Under the pieces are notes generated by a model. It made no database searches. It saw only the letters and a list, made by a program, of their open reading frames with translations, and was not told the origin of the DNA. Both the position numbers and the translations under genes were made by a program. DNA of 50,419 nucleotides from a candidate division WWE3 bacterium RIFCSPHIGHO2_02_FULL_38_14. Its GTDB lineage: Bacteria; Patescibacteriota; WWE3; UBA101185; UBA10185. Shown piece after piece: positions 42,064-50,419 of the stretch (positions are counted from its first letter, which is position 1; each line of letters opens with the position of its first letter). The DNA lies in NCBI GenBank assembly GCA_001772865.1, contig MEVD01000003.1:12393-62811 (forward strand). The letters run 5' to 3'.

Positions 42064-43371
42064 ATGTTGAACATAAAAAATATTAGAGAAAATGAAAATA
42101 TAGTTAGGAAAGCCATAAAGGATAAGCAGCTAGATAATAAAGTAGATTTGGACGAAGTTTTGAAAGTTGACGGAGAATATGTGTCAATTCTTCATAAAGT
42201 TGAATCAATTCGTGCTCTAAGAAATATTGAAACTAAAAACATTTCCAAAGTAGAAGGATCAGAAAGAAAAGATTTAATTGAAAAAGCAAATAAAACAAAA
42301 GAAGAGCTGAAAGAATTGGAAATAAAACTATCGAATATTACTGGAATCAGGGAGGATTTATTAAAAAAAATACCAAATCTTATACATGAGAGCGTTCCTT
42401 ACGGAATAGATGATTCTGAAAATGTTTCTATTAAAAAGTGGGGTGAGCCGAAAAAACTTGACTTTCCGCCAAGAGATCATATTGAATTGGGGAAATCTCT
42501 TGGGATTATAGATACGGAAAAAGCTTCTATAGTAGCCGGTACTAGATTCACATATTTATTTGGAGAAGCAACCCTAATGCAATTCGCGCTTATACAATTT
42601 GTTTTTGAGACACTAACTGATTCAAAAGTGATAAAAATGCTTGCTGAACAGGTAGGGAATCCAAATTTTGAAACATTTATTCCTGTATTGCCTCCGGTAA
42701 TGATTAGATCGGAAATTTTGGATAAAATGGACCGATTGGAGCCAAAAGAAGAGAGATACGTTCTTGATGAGGATAATCTAGTTCTTATAGGAAGTGCAGA
42801 ACACACTATGGGTCCGCTACATATGGATGAAATGATATCAAAAGAACAGCTGCCGAAAAGATACATAGGTTATTCAACTTCTTTTAGAAGAGAAGCGGGG
42901 AATTACGGAAAAGATGTACGGGGAATTTTCCGAGTTCACCAGTTTGATAAACTTGAAATGGAAAGTTTTACATCATCTCAAACAGGATTTGTTGAGCAGG
43001 ATTTTCTAGTAGCTGTTCAGGAATATATAGTCCAGAAGCTAGGGATTCCCTATCAGGTTGTAATGGTTTGTACAGGAGATATGGGCAAACCCGACTTCAG
43101 GCAAATTGATATAGAATGCTGGATGCCAGGACAGAATAAATACAGAGAAACACACACAAGTGATTATATGACAGACTATCAGTCAAGAAGATTAAACATA
43201 AAAGAAAAAAACGGAGATTTTGTACATATGAATGATGCGACTGCTTTAGCAATAGGCAGAACTTTGATTGCCATTTTGGAAAATTATCAACTGGAAGACG
43301 GAAGTGTGAAAGTTCCAAACGTGCTGCAAAAGTATTTAAATTTTAAAGATATAAAACCTAAAAAAAAGTAG
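42064..43371 (+). CDS. serS: Seryl-tRNA synthetase
   Basis: This class II synthetase charges tRNA-Ser. The 435 residues begin MLNIKNIRENENIVRKAI, the family's usual N-terminus, so ATG 42064 is chosen over an in-frame TTG 12 bases upstream inside the U-rich tract. The N-terminal coiled-coil arm (about 25-105) grips the long variable arm of the tRNA. The catalytic core shows YIGYSTSFRREAGNYGKDVRGIFRVHQFDK (motif 2 region) and, near the end, a motif-3 region with ATALAIGRTLIAILENYQ. It is preceded by a candidate T-box leader and followed 33 bases later by the spermidine-synthase-like gene. Confidence 0.95.
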   Translation: MLNIKNIRENENIVRKAIKDKQLDNKVDLDEVLKVDGEYVSILHKVESIRALRNIETKNISKVEGSERKDLIEKANKTKEELKELEIKLSNITGIREDLLKKIPNLIHESVPYGIDDSENVSIKKWGEPKKLDFPPRDHIELGKSLGIIDTEKASIVAGTRFTYLFGEATLMQFALIQFVFETLTDSKVIKMLAEQVGNPNFETFIPVLPPVMIRSEILDKMDRLEPKEERYVLDEDNLVLIGSAEHTMGPLHMDEMISKEQLPKRYIGYSTSFRREAGNYGKDVRGIFRVHQFDKLEMESFTSSQTGFVEQDFLVAVQEYIVQKLGIPYQVVMVCTGDMGKPDFRQIDIECWMPGQNKYRETHTSDYMTDYQSRRLNIKEKNGDFVHMNDATALAIGRTLIAILENYQLEDGSVKVPNVLQKYLNFKDIKPKKK

Positions 43372-43404
43372 ATTAAAACTATTTGAGGTTGTATATTGTA
43401 AATA

Positions 43405-44097
43405 ATGTCGGTAATACAAAATTTGAGTTTACCCAAAGTAATATACGAAACTGATTCACCTTATAACGGGCATATACAGGTGGTTGAGGCGGGCAAGACG
43501 CGGAGAGTAATTGTAGATAAAATTACACAGTCATTAAATTGGGACTCTCCGTCAGCGCAGCAAAGGGTGTGGGGAAGAGTAGTGGAAGTTTTAAAAGCAA
43601 ATGAGCCGAATTTAACTAATATTTTGATTTTAGGTTTAGGCGGTGGCACGATGCAGCACCTGATTTCCAGGGTGTATGACAGACTGCATATAGTAAGCGT
43701 AGATATAGACCCGGTAATGGTGGATATAGCAAAAAGGTACTTTGATTTGGATAGTATCCCAAACCATAAAGTGATTGTTGAAGACGCCTGCAGATTTATA
43801 GTTGAGCCAGAGAAATATAATTACAATCCTAATGTGTTTAATGCTGTGGTTGTCGATATATATGTTGGCAGCAGATATCCGGATCTGGGCAAATCCGGTA
43901 ATTTTATAACCGCTGTAAAAAATCTGGTCAGGCCGGGCGGATTAGTAGTATTTAATAGAATTTATACCAATGAACATCAGGATGAAGTGAATATATTTAT
44001 TGATACTGTTGAAATGTATTTAACCGACGTTAAATCTGTGATAGTAGCCGGCACAACAAATTCCGATAATGTAATAATTTACGGTAGGGCATACTAA
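43405..44097 (+). CDS. Spermidine-synthase-like Rossmann methyltransferase-fold protein
   Basis: The 230-residue protein has the core of the spermidine synthase/SAM-methyltransferase fold: the nucleotide-binding motif ILILGLGGGTMQHLISR near 72-88, an acidic residue after the second strand (VSVDIDPVMVDIAKRYF), VVVDIYVG near 152 and LVRPGGLVVFNRI near 175. It lacks clear polyamine-site residues, so the substrate is unknown; many CPR genomes carry such orphans. TATATT (43392-43397) ends seven bases before the ATG, and no SD is seen, so it may be leaderless. Confidence 0.7.
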   Translation: MSVIQNLSLPKVIYETDSPYNGHIQVVEAGKTRRVIVDKITQSLNWDSPSAQQRVWGRVVEVLKANEPNLTNILILGLGGGTMQHLISRVYDRLHIVSVDIDPVMVDIAKRYFDLDSIPNHKVIVEDACRFIVEPEKYNYNPNVFNAVVVDIYVGSRYPDLGKSGNFITAVKNLVRPGGLVVFNRIYTNEHQDEVNIFIDTVEMYLTDVKSVIVAGTTNSDNVIIYGRAY

Positions 44098-44110
44098 GGT
44101 TTTTTGAAAT

Positions 44111-44926
44111 ATGATAATATTTCAGGCACTTGTTCTAGGTGCCGTGCAAGGATTAACAGAATTTCTGCCTGTATCCTCGTCGGCACATTTAATAATTGTT
44201 CCCTCTCTGCTTGGATGGGATAAGCAGCCTTTAGTTTTTGACACAACATTGCACTTAGCTACCGCATTAGCACTGGTTATTTATTTTTTTAATGACCTTA
44301 AGAAGATTCTATCGGCTCTATTTTCAGATTATTATTCATCGAAACTCGTTTTTAATAAGTATTCATCCGAAGGTAAGTTGGGCATATATATTTTAATTGG
44401 AACAATCCCGGCTGGAGTTGTTGGATTATTGTTCGGTAATTTAATTGAAAATTCTTTCAGAGAAATAACGGGGACGATTACTTTTTTGGCAGTGGGAACT
44501 TTTTTACTGTTACTAGCTGAAAAATATTATTCAAAAAAAAACGGAAAAGTTTTAGGTGAAAAACTAAATTTTGCGAAAAGCTTATTTATCGGGTTTTTCC
44601 AGTCGCTGGCGCTACTTCCGGGAATTTCCAGGTCCGGGGCGACCATTTCGTCTGGGATGTTTTCAGGTTTAAGTCGGGAAGAAGCCGCCAGATTTTCTTT
44701 TTTACTTTCGGTGCCGGTGGTTATAATGGCAGCTATGTTTAAGATACTGTCTTCTTCGCAGGATTTTAATCAGGCTTTTCTACCTGAAATACTGGCAGGA
44801 TTTGTATCAAGTATTATTTTCAGTTTAATAGCAATAAAGTTTTTAATGTCCTTTGTAAAAAAGAATAAACTTTATATATTTGCTGTATACAGAATTTTAT
44901 TGATAATTGTTCTTTTATTTTTATAG
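44111..44926 (+). CDS. uppP: Undecaprenyl-diphosphate phosphatase (BacA/UppP)
   Basis: UppP recycles the lipid carrier for peptidoglycan and surface polymers. The 271 residues form a multi-helix membrane protein with the two repeat motifs: AVQGLTEFLPVSSSAHL (near residues 11-27) and LLPGISRSGATISSG (near 172-186). These contain the conserved Glu, the SSSAH and the Ser-Arg-Ser-Gly catalytic segment. Length is standard. It starts 14 bases after the previous stop and converges with the nucleotidyltransferase remnant. Confidence 0.95.
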   Translation: MIIFQALVLGAVQGLTEFLPVSSSAHLIIVPSLLGWDKQPLVFDTTLHLATALALVIYFFNDLKKILSALFSDYYSSKLVFNKYSSEGKLGIYILIGTIPAGVVGLLFGNLIENSFREITGTITFLAVGTFLLLLAEKYYSKKNGKVLGEKLNFAKSLFIGFFQSLALLPGISRSGATISSGMFSGLSREEAARFSFLLSVPVVIMAAMFKILSSSQDFNQAFLPEILAGFVSSIIFSLIAIKFLMSFVKKNKLYIFAVYRILLIIVLLFL

Positions 44927-44949
44927 AAAATAATATTGGTTAACTCTCT

Positions 44950-45333
44950 TTATTCGAAATTTCTTCCGTAAGTCATGATATTCGGAAAAAATCTGTCGTA
45001 CATTTCCAGATAGAATTTTTCTTCGTTGTAGTTTATTTTGTCTATTAAAAATACAAAGTCCACTGCTTTGTGGTTAAGAAGTATTTCAATTCTCTGCTTC
45101 TCGGGAATTATCGGTCTTGTTATGCCTTTGATTTTTCCGGTTTTTTCGTCGGAGTCAATTCCGACAATTAATATATCTCCTTCTTTTTTTGACTGATTTA
45201 GAAAATATGAGTGTCCTGCGTGAAACAGGTCGAAAGTCCCGTGGGAGAATTGTTCAAAATGCGTGACTGATGAGCGAGGTCTACAATTGTATCCGCTTTT
45301 AAGAAGTATCCCTCTTTTTGGAATATATAACAT
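44950..45333 (-). CDS. Truncated cytidylyltransferase-like nucleotidyltransferase (possible pseudogene)
   Basis: The 127-residue protein has the nucleotidyltransferase signature HGTFDLFHAGHSYFLNQSKK (HxGH at 38-41) and VGIDSDEKTGKIKGITRPIIPEKQRIEIL, as in RfaE-C/TagD-like enzymes. The first strand before the motif is odd (CRPRSSVTHFEQFS instead of a hydrophobic strand). The protein ends at TYGRNFE without the usual C-terminal ISSTxxR-type motif, and no remainder is found before uppP. It may be a decayed gene or a minimal form. Between it and secA (minus-strand upstream, 45334-45423) I see no clear promoter for it. Confidence 0.55.
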   Translation of the reverse strand: MLYIPKRGILLKSGYNCRPRSSVTHFEQFSHGTFDLFHAGHSYFLNQSKKEGDILIVGIDSDEKTGKIKGITRPIIPEKQRIEILLNHKAVDFVFLIDKINYNEEKFYLEMYDRFFPNIMTYGRNFE

Positions 45334-45405
45334 ATTGATATAAATCGCAGTATCTAAAAATATTTTTGTCTAATTATTCCACAGAAAAATCCCCCCACTA
45401 ACTGA

Positions 45406-45414
45406 TGATATAAT
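45406..45414 (+). promoter_or_regulatory. Extended -10 promoter of secA
   Basis: TGA-TATAAT (perfect -10) is followed by nine bases and the ATG at 45424, leaving a leader of two to three bases and no SD. This is the best -10 of the leaderless group. Confidence 0.6.
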
Positions 45415-45423
45415 CAGCTAGTT

Positions 45424-47967
45424 ATGTTTAAAGGGCTTTTTGATTCAAATGAAAGACAACTTAGCAAGCTTAGATTGGTTGTTGAACAAATAAATAGTTT
45501 TGAAGGTGAAACCGAAAAAATGAGTCCGGAAGAGATTAAAAATAAAACGAATAAATGTAAAGAAGAACTAAGAAATTTACCGGAAGATGAACAAACTGCA
45601 TACATAAATAAAATTCTGCCCGAAGCTTTTGCCGTAGTTAGAGAAGCATCGAAAAGAACTTTGAATAAAAGACATTTTGACGTTCAAATGATGGCAGGTA
45701 TTGTTTTGCATGAGGGAAAGATTTCCGAACAGAAAACAGGTGAGGGAAAAACTTTAACAGCTACCTTGCCTTTATATTTAAATTCGCTATCCGGAAAAGG
45801 TGTTCATCTGGTAACTCCTAACGACTACTTATCCAGACACGGATTGGGATGGATGGGACCTATTTATAATATGCTGGGAGTGTCGGCCAGCGTTATTATG
45901 GACCGAAGAGCCTTTGTTTATGATCCCGCATTTAATGGTACAGAGTTTGAAGATGAATACACAATACATTTAAAAGAATGCTCAAAAAGAGATGCATATT
46001 CATGCGATATTGTGTATGGAACCAATCACGAGTTCGGCTTTGATTACCTGCGCGACAATATGGCTTACAGGCTTTCGGATATTGTGCAAACCAATCCTTT
46101 GGGACATTTCGGGGTTCATAATTACGCAATTGTAGATGAAGTAGATTCGATTTTGATAGACGTTGCCAGAACTCCGCTGATTATTTCTGCATCCGCGTAT
46201 CAGGCTACTGAAAGATACCACCAGTCATCTTCTATCGTAAAAACTTTACTGAATAAAACTGATTATGAAGTTGACGAAAAGTTCAGAACTTCCACTCTTA
46301 CTGATCTGGGTATAAGGAAGGTAGAAAAGATGCTCGGGATTTCAAATTTATATGAACAGGATTTCGAGATGGTCCATTTAATTGAGCAGGCTTTAGTTGC
46401 GAATACTTTATATGAAAAAGATAAGGATTATGTGGTTAAAGAAGGCAAGGTGGTAATAGTAGACCAGTTTACCGGCAGACTTCTACCTTCCAACAGGTAT
46501 TCAAACGGCCTTCATCAGGCTATTGAGGCCAAGGAAAGTGTCGAAATACAGGAAGAATCGCGGACTTTAGCAGAAATCTCATATCAGAATTATTTCAGAA
46601 TGTATACAAAACTAGCAGGTATGACCGGGACAGCAGTTACAGAAGCCGAAGAATTTTATAAAATATATAAATTAGATGTAGTAGTTATACCTACAAACAA
46701 GCCAATTACCAGAAAAGATTTTAATGACGTTGTATATAAATCGGAAGCCGCAAAATTCGGTGCTGTAGCTGATGAAATAGTTGAGCGCAACCGAAAAGGA
46801 CAACCGGTACTGGTAGGAACGACTTCGGTGGAAAAAAGCCAGCTACTGCATGAACTGTTGAAAAGGCGGGGTTTATCACACGAAATTCTGAATGCAAAAA
46901 ATCATGAAAGAGAGGCTTTGATTATTGCCCAGGCCGGCAGAAAAGGTGCCGTTACCGTTTCTACTAATATGGCGGGAAGAGGTGTAGACATTATTTTGGG
47001 AGGCGATCCTCCAGATCTCAAAGAGCAGGAAAATGTAAAGTCATTTGGAGGCTTACATGTTATTGGCACCGAAAGACATGAGTCAAGAAGAATAGACAAC
47101 CAGTTGAGAGGCCGTGCGGGAAGACTTGGCGACTCCGGTTCTTCAAGATTTTTCGTTTCTTTGCAGGATGATTTAATGAGGATTTTTGGAGGTGCTCAGG
47201 TTGAAGGGCTTATGAATAGGTTCGGTATGGACGAAAACATTCCATTGGAGTCTTCATTAGTTACCAGGGCAATAGAAAATGCCCAGAAAAAAGTTGAAGG
47301 ATTTAACTTTGACAGAAGGAAGCACGTGGTGGAAATGGATGACGTGATTAATTCTCACAGGGATGTGGTGTATAAATTGAGAAGACGTATTTTAGGATTT
47401 GAAAACGGCGAAGCAGAACATAAAGAATGGTTTATAGACAAGTTAAATGAATTTTCAGATTTTGACAAGGACAAGAATTGGAATGAACACGAGTCTAAGC
47501 TTGGAGAGAAAGTCTGGTTGAATATTGTTGCACAGCTTAGTCTTCCTGTTGTGGATCTGCATTGGATGGAGCACTTAGTTGATATGGACCAGGTGCGCGA
47601 AGGAATAGGTTTGCGCGGATATGCCCAGCGTGATCCGATGGTTGAGTATAAGCGGGAAGGTCATGAAAGATTTGAATCTTTGGTTACTACTATATATAAA
47701 TCCGTTTCGGAAAGAATATCAAAGATAGCAAATATTGAAGCTGTTGCAAAAAGCGAAAAAGGCTTAGTATCCGCTACTGATGTTTCATATCTTCACGGCG
47801 AGCTTGAGAGCGGGGTGAGTACTGAGGGGGGCGAACTGGCTGCGTCAAAATCAGGCATGCCGGGTATAAAAGTTCAGGAAGTGAAGTCAGGGGTAAAGAA
47901 AGTAGGGCGTAACGATCCGTGTCCGTGCGGAAGCGGAAAAAAGTTTAAAAATTGTCACGGGAAATGA
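45424..47967 (+). CDS. secA: Preprotein translocase ATPase SecA
   Basis: SecA drives secretory proteins through SecYEG. The 847 residues show the motor: HFDVQMMAGIVLHEGKISEQKTGEGKTLTATL near residue 82 (Walker A GEGKT), VDEVDSILID near 235 (Walker B), the preprotein cross-linking domain, MAGRGVDIILGG near 517 and the RGRAGRLGDSGSS segment. The C-terminal zinc-binding SEC-C motif (NDPCPCGSGKKFKNCHG) is intact. The length is typical. It has its own -10 promoter. secD/secF are at the other end of the window. Confidence 0.97.
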   Translation: MFKGLFDSNERQLSKLRLVVEQINSFEGETEKMSPEEIKNKTNKCKEELRNLPEDEQTAYINKILPEAFAVVREASKRTLNKRHFDVQMMAGIVLHEGKISEQKTGEGKTLTATLPLYLNSLSGKGVHLVTPNDYLSRHGLGWMGPIYNMLGVSASVIMDRRAFVYDPAFNGTEFEDEYTIHLKECSKRDAYSCDIVYGTNHEFGFDYLRDNMAYRLSDIVQTNPLGHFGVHNYAIVDEVDSILIDVARTPLIISASAYQATERYHQSSSIVKTLLNKTDYEVDEKFRTSTLTDLGIRKVEKMLGISNLYEQDFEMVHLIEQALVANTLYEKDKDYVVKEGKVVIVDQFTGRLLPSNRYSNGLHQAIEAKESVEIQEESRTLAEISYQNYFRMYTKLAGMTGTAVTEAEEFYKIYKLDVVVIPTNKPITRKDFNDVVYKSEAAKFGAVADEIVERNRKGQPVLVGTTSVEKSQLLHELLKRRGLSHEILNAKNHEREALIIAQAGRKGAVTVSTNMAGRGVDIILGGDPPDLKEQENVKSFGGLHVIGTERHESRRIDNQLRGRAGRLGDSGSSRFFVSLQDDLMRIFGGAQVEGLMNRFGMDENIPLESSLVTRAIENAQKKVEGFNFDRRKHVVEMDDVINSHRDVVYKLRRRILGFENGEAEHKEWFIDKLNEFSDFDKDKNWNEHESKLGEKVWLNIVAQLSLPVVDLHWMEHLVDMDQVREGIGLRGYAQRDPMVEYKREGHERFESLVTTIYKSVSERISKIANIEAVAKSEKGLVSATDVSYLHGELESGVSTEGGELAASKSGMPGIKVQEVKSGVKKVGRNDPCPCGSGKKFKNCHGK

Positions 47968-47999
47968 CAACATTTCGATATTCTATCTAAAAAATTGTC

Positions 48000-48968
48000 A
48001 TGGTAAAAACCCCCAACTTAAAAACAGAAAAATTTCTGAGTAAGATTCATGATATTTATCACGATAAATATTTTGATATTGAGAAATATTTTTATATTAA
48101 TAAACCTGTTACATTCAGAATAAATAGGCTTAAATTGAATAGCATTTCTTCCGAGCAGATAATTGAGAATTTAAAGAATCAGGGATTTGAAGTTACCAGC
48201 GGTCCGGTTAAAGATTCGTATATTTGTAATTCCGGGAAAACCGAAATTAAATTATCCGAAACAGAAGAAGTTTTAAAAGGGCTTATCTATATCCAAAAAC
48301 TGTCGAGTATGCTTCCCGCAATATATATGAACCTAAAACCCGGACAAAATATACTTGATATGTGTGCTTCTCCTGGTAGTAAAACATCTCAAATTGCCGC
48401 GGATTTAAATAACAACTGTTTTATAACTGCCGTAGAGAATAATAAAAAAAGATTCTATATTCTTAAAAAAAACCTGGAAACTTTAGGAGTAAATTGTGTT
48501 AAAGCTATTTACGAAAATTCTGTGACTCTTCCTTTAAAATACCCCAATCTTATGGAAAGTTTTGACAGAGTGCTTTTGGACCTTCCCTGCTCTAATGAAG
48601 GTTACGTGAATCTTGAGAACCAAAAATCCCTGGATAAATGGAATTACAAAACGGCGGAAAGGTTGTCAAAATTGCAAAAAACACTTTTGTACTCGGGGGT
48701 TTCTATGCTCAAACCTGGCGGGTTGCTTCTTTATTCCACCTGTACATATAGTGTAGAGGAAAATGAAGTAGTAATAGACTGGGCTTTGAAAAAATTTGGG
48801 AATCTGAATATTCAGGAGATTGAAGTGGGCTTGAAAAATGCATTGCAGGGGTTTACAAAGTGGAATAATGTAAATTTTGATGACCGGTTGACTAAAACAA
48901 CTCGTATATTACCCACGGAATTATTTTCAGGTTTTTATTTTGCTTTATTAAAAAAGACTATTGGATAG
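48000..48968 (+). CDS. RsmB/NSUN-family RNA m5C methyltransferase
   Basis: The 322-residue protein uses SAM to methylate a cytosine in rRNA or tRNA. The SAM motif ILDMCASPGSKTSQIA lies near 118-133. The two catalytic cysteine motifs are LDLPCSNEGYV near 198 (motif IV) and YSTCTYSVEENE near 248 (motif VI), both with Cys present. The N-terminal region (about 1-80) is a short RNA-binding PUA/NusB-free domain. Whether it corresponds to RsmB, RsmF or another member cannot be told. TATTCTATC lies about 15 bases upstream of the ATG, and the ATG falls in a repeat (TTGTCAT, 47995-48001) that mirrors ATGACAA at 47964. The end overlaps the next gene by 11 bases, tail to tail. Confidence 0.88.
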   Translation: MVKTPNLKTEKFLSKIHDIYHDKYFDIEKYFYINKPVTFRINRLKLNSISSEQIIENLKNQGFEVTSGPVKDSYICNSGKTEIKLSETEEVLKGLIYIQKLSSMLPAIYMNLKPGQNILDMCASPGSKTSQIAADLNNNCFITAVENNKKRFYILKKNLETLGVNCVKAIYENSVTLPLKYPNLMESFDRVLLDLPCSNEGYVNLENQKSLDKWNYKTAERLSKLQKTLLYSGVSMLKPGGLLLYSTCTYSVEENEVVIDWALKKFGNLNIQEIEVGLKNALQGFTKWNNVNFDDRLTKTTRILPTELFSGFYFALLKKTIG

Positions 48969-50419
48969 AGTTTAATTTAATTAAAAGAGTGGTTGCCTTT
49001 TCGTATTCAGGATTCACTTCCAAAGTTTTATTTAAGTAGTCTATTGCTTTCGCACGGTCGTTTTTTTGTATTTCAACAGCTGCTAATCCAAACCAGGCCT
49101 GGTATAAAATAGGATTCAGTTCAACAGCTTTTTTAAAACCTAATTCGGCTTGTTCGTAGTTTTTTTTAGCTAAATAAACTCTGGCAAGATTATGATATGC
49201 GAATGAATAAGTCGGGTTGATTTTTATAGCATTGGAAAAATTCAAAGCAGCGTTTTGAAAATCATTTAATTTATAATAAGTTTCTCCTAAATTGTTGAGT
49301 ACTTTCTCCGGATAAGGAGTTTTATTTACAGCTGAAAGCCACAAATTGGTTTCGTTCTGCCAGTCGTTGTTTCTGGTTACAATTTTATATGAAAAAAGTA
49401 CCAGCAAAATTAAAGTTATTGCTACAGGAAGTTTCTTAAAATTCAATCTATCGGAAACTGCCAGAATTATTTTTGTAATTATTACGGAATAAAAAACCGC
49501 AGCTATATATAAATACCTTTCAGCAGTTACCCAAGTAATCATTTGAGGAGCAAAAACCGGAGTCAGCGTTATATAAATTAATAATATTAATATACTTAGT
49601 CTGCGGTTGTAGAAAAATAAAAATATTGTCATTCCGATTATTACTAAAGATAGTAATTGTGCATTAAGCAGGTTCTGCTCGCGGGGATCAACTTCATGAT
49701 ATATACTCAGTTCGGAGGGAAATACTAAAAGCTTTGCGCTGGCAGAAATTGAATATGGTACTCTCATTATCCAGGGAATATTAAGTTCTTTTGATTCATT
49801 AAAAAAACTAACGTGTTCGATTCTTGGATTAATTAAATTAGAATTTACGTACAGGAAAAAATAAATCAGTGTCGGGATAATAAAAGGAAGCGAATACAGG
49901 ATTTTTTTTGATAGTTTTCCTTTTAGGAAAAACAAATCAAGTATAAATATTAAAGCCGGAGTAGTCATAGTCCACTGATGTCCAAGTAAAACCAGGCTTA
50001 AAATATAAATTACCAATGATATATACAAGTAAACCTTCTTATTTGAATATCTGAATAAAAAATAGAAAATTAAAATAAGAAAGGTAACAGTACCATTGAA
50101 TAAATAGTTATTTGCTGAAATCCAGGAGACGGTTTCAGAATTTACCGGATGGAAGGCAAAAAGAAAAGTCGCAATTCCAGCAACTCTTTTTCCAAACAAC
50201 ATAAATAATAAAATAAATACCAAAAAAGAATTTATTATATGTACAGCTATTGATATTAAATGAAGAACTATATTATTTAATCCGAATACCTTGTAAACAA
50301 GCGCGTACATTAAATTTTGAATTCGGAAAGTTTCCACTGTCCAGACTCCGTTTATAACACTAGGGTTTTCCACAAATCCAGGAATATCATCGACCAGAAA
50401 CTTTCCGCTAATGCTGTTA
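48958..50419 (-). CDS. Polytopic membrane protein with C-terminal TPR repeats (N-terminus outside window)
   Basis: The frame is open to the right edge, so the gene starts beyond the window; about 487 residues are visible. It begins NSISGKFLVDDIPGFVENP, a D-D motif with following NP that recalls the first loop of TMTC/PMT-type (GT39-like) glycosyltransferases. About ten membrane helices follow to around residue 335, and finally TPR repeats (about 360-480: KVLNNLGETYYKLNDFQNAALNFSNAI and similar units of 34 residues). The family is common in CPR bacteria. The function is probably protein O-glycosylation or lipid-linked sugar transfer, but this is inferred. Confidence 0.7.
   Translation of the reverse strand, partial: NSISGKFLVDDIPGFVENPSVINGVWTVETFRIQNLMYALVYKVFGLNNIVLHLISIAVHIINSFLVFILLFMLFGKRVAGIATFLFAFHPVNSETVSWISANNYLFNGTVTFLILIFYFLFRYSNKKVYLYISLVIYILSLVLLGHQWTMTTPALIFILDLFFLKGKLSKKILYSLPFIIPTLIYFFLYVNSNLINPRIEHVSFFNESKELNIPWIMRVPYSISASAKLLVFPSELSIYHEVDPREQNLLNAQLLSLVIIGMTIFLFFYNRRLSILILLIYITLTPVFAPQMITWVTAERYLYIAAVFYSVIITKIILAVSDRLNFKKLPVAITLILLVLFSYKIVTRNNDWQNETNLWLSAVNKTPYPEKVLNNLGETYYKLNDFQNAALNFSNAIKINPTYSFAYHNLARVYLAKKNYEQAELGFKKAVELNPILYQAWFGLAAVEIQKNDRAKAIDYLNKTLEVNPEYEKATTLLIKLNSIQ

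Noticed and set aside
47964-48001. Inverted repeat ATGACAA...TTGTCAT around the secA stop and the methyltransferase start
   Set aside because: The arms are short, 24 bases apart and mostly coding; no evidence beyond symmetry for a regulatory role.
1-50419. tRNA, rRNA, CRISPR, insertion sequence or prophage genes
   Set aside because: I looked in each intergenic region for TPsiC-like GTTCRA motifs, regular spacer repeats and transposase or integrase motifs and found none. A tRNAscan or CRISPR search would be needed to exclude diverged cases.

Overview
The window looks like a chromosome segment from a Candidate Phyla Radiation (Patescibacteria) bacterium. The evidence is an AT-rich, tightly packed housekeeping region, many short or reduced versions of universal proteins (aspartyl-tRNA synthetase without its GAD insert, IF2 without its N-terminal region, DnaJ without zinc fingers, a Lon-type ATPase without a peptidase), and single-TM proteins typical of that group. 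UGA clearly acts as a stop: secD, secF, gltX, ileS, pnp and secA all end on it, and an RF2-type release factor is present. The recoded-UGA lineages (Gracilibacteria/Absconditabacteria) are therefore excluded. I cannot fix the phylum from the sequence alone; a Microgenomates- or Katanobacteria-like lineage is my guess. I see no rRNA, tRNA, CRISPR array, insertion sequence or prophage.

Layout. 1-3.3 kb: end of secD, then secF and recJ as one overlapping operon. 3.4-6.4 kb: aspS, a YbaK-like deacylase and a D,D-carboxypeptidase. 6.4-9.0 kb: a membrane-anchored protein of unknown function, divergent from gltX. 9.1-14.1 kb: recA-recX, a small ORF, RNase Y, a small membrane protein, ymdB and HU, closed by a strong terminator. 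14.1-24.4 kb: ileS, dnaJ, nusA, infB, a degenerate nrnA, rpsO and pnp, which is a reduced form of the common nusA-infB-rpsO-pnp block. 24.4-32.2 kb: a zinc-ribbon membrane protein, a Lon-like ATPase, family 4 uracil-DNA glycosylase, RNase J, FtsK, a RodZ-like protein and a small coiled-coil protein. 32.2-37.2 kb (minus strand): prfB, a membrane-anchored ClpC-like AAA+ protein, a TasA/camelysin-like secreted protein and radC. 37.6-41.7 kb (minus strand): infA-rpmJ-rpsM-rpsK-rpsD-rpoA-rplQ-rplM-rpsI. 42.0-45.3 kb: serS, a spermidine-synthase-like protein, uppP and a truncated nucleotidyltransferase. 45.4-50.4 kb: secA, an RNA m5C methyltransferase, and a TPR membrane protein that runs off the end.

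Two regulatory themes stand out. First, many genes have no Shine-Dalgarno sequence. Instead an extended -10 promoter (TGN-TANNNT) sits 6-9 bases before the ATG, which predicts leaderless mRNAs (the 7523 gene, ileS, dnaJ, ftsK, the 31944 gene, clpC and secA). A second set (recA, rny, ymdB, hup, pnp, the TasA-like gene) carries strong SD sites. Second, several leaders look like RNA switches. The clearest is a T-box-like leader before serS, with the conserved element, a UGGC that matches the G discriminator usual for tRNA-Ser, and two mutually exclusive hairpins. Others are structured leaders before pnp, nusA and infA.

Taken together the genes cover protein export (SecDF, SecA), translation, RNA decay (RNase Y, RNase J, PNPase), DNA repair and recombination (RecJ, RecA, RecX, UDG, RadC), chromosome segregation (FtsK, HU) and cell-wall lipid recycling (UppP, D,D-carboxypeptidase).
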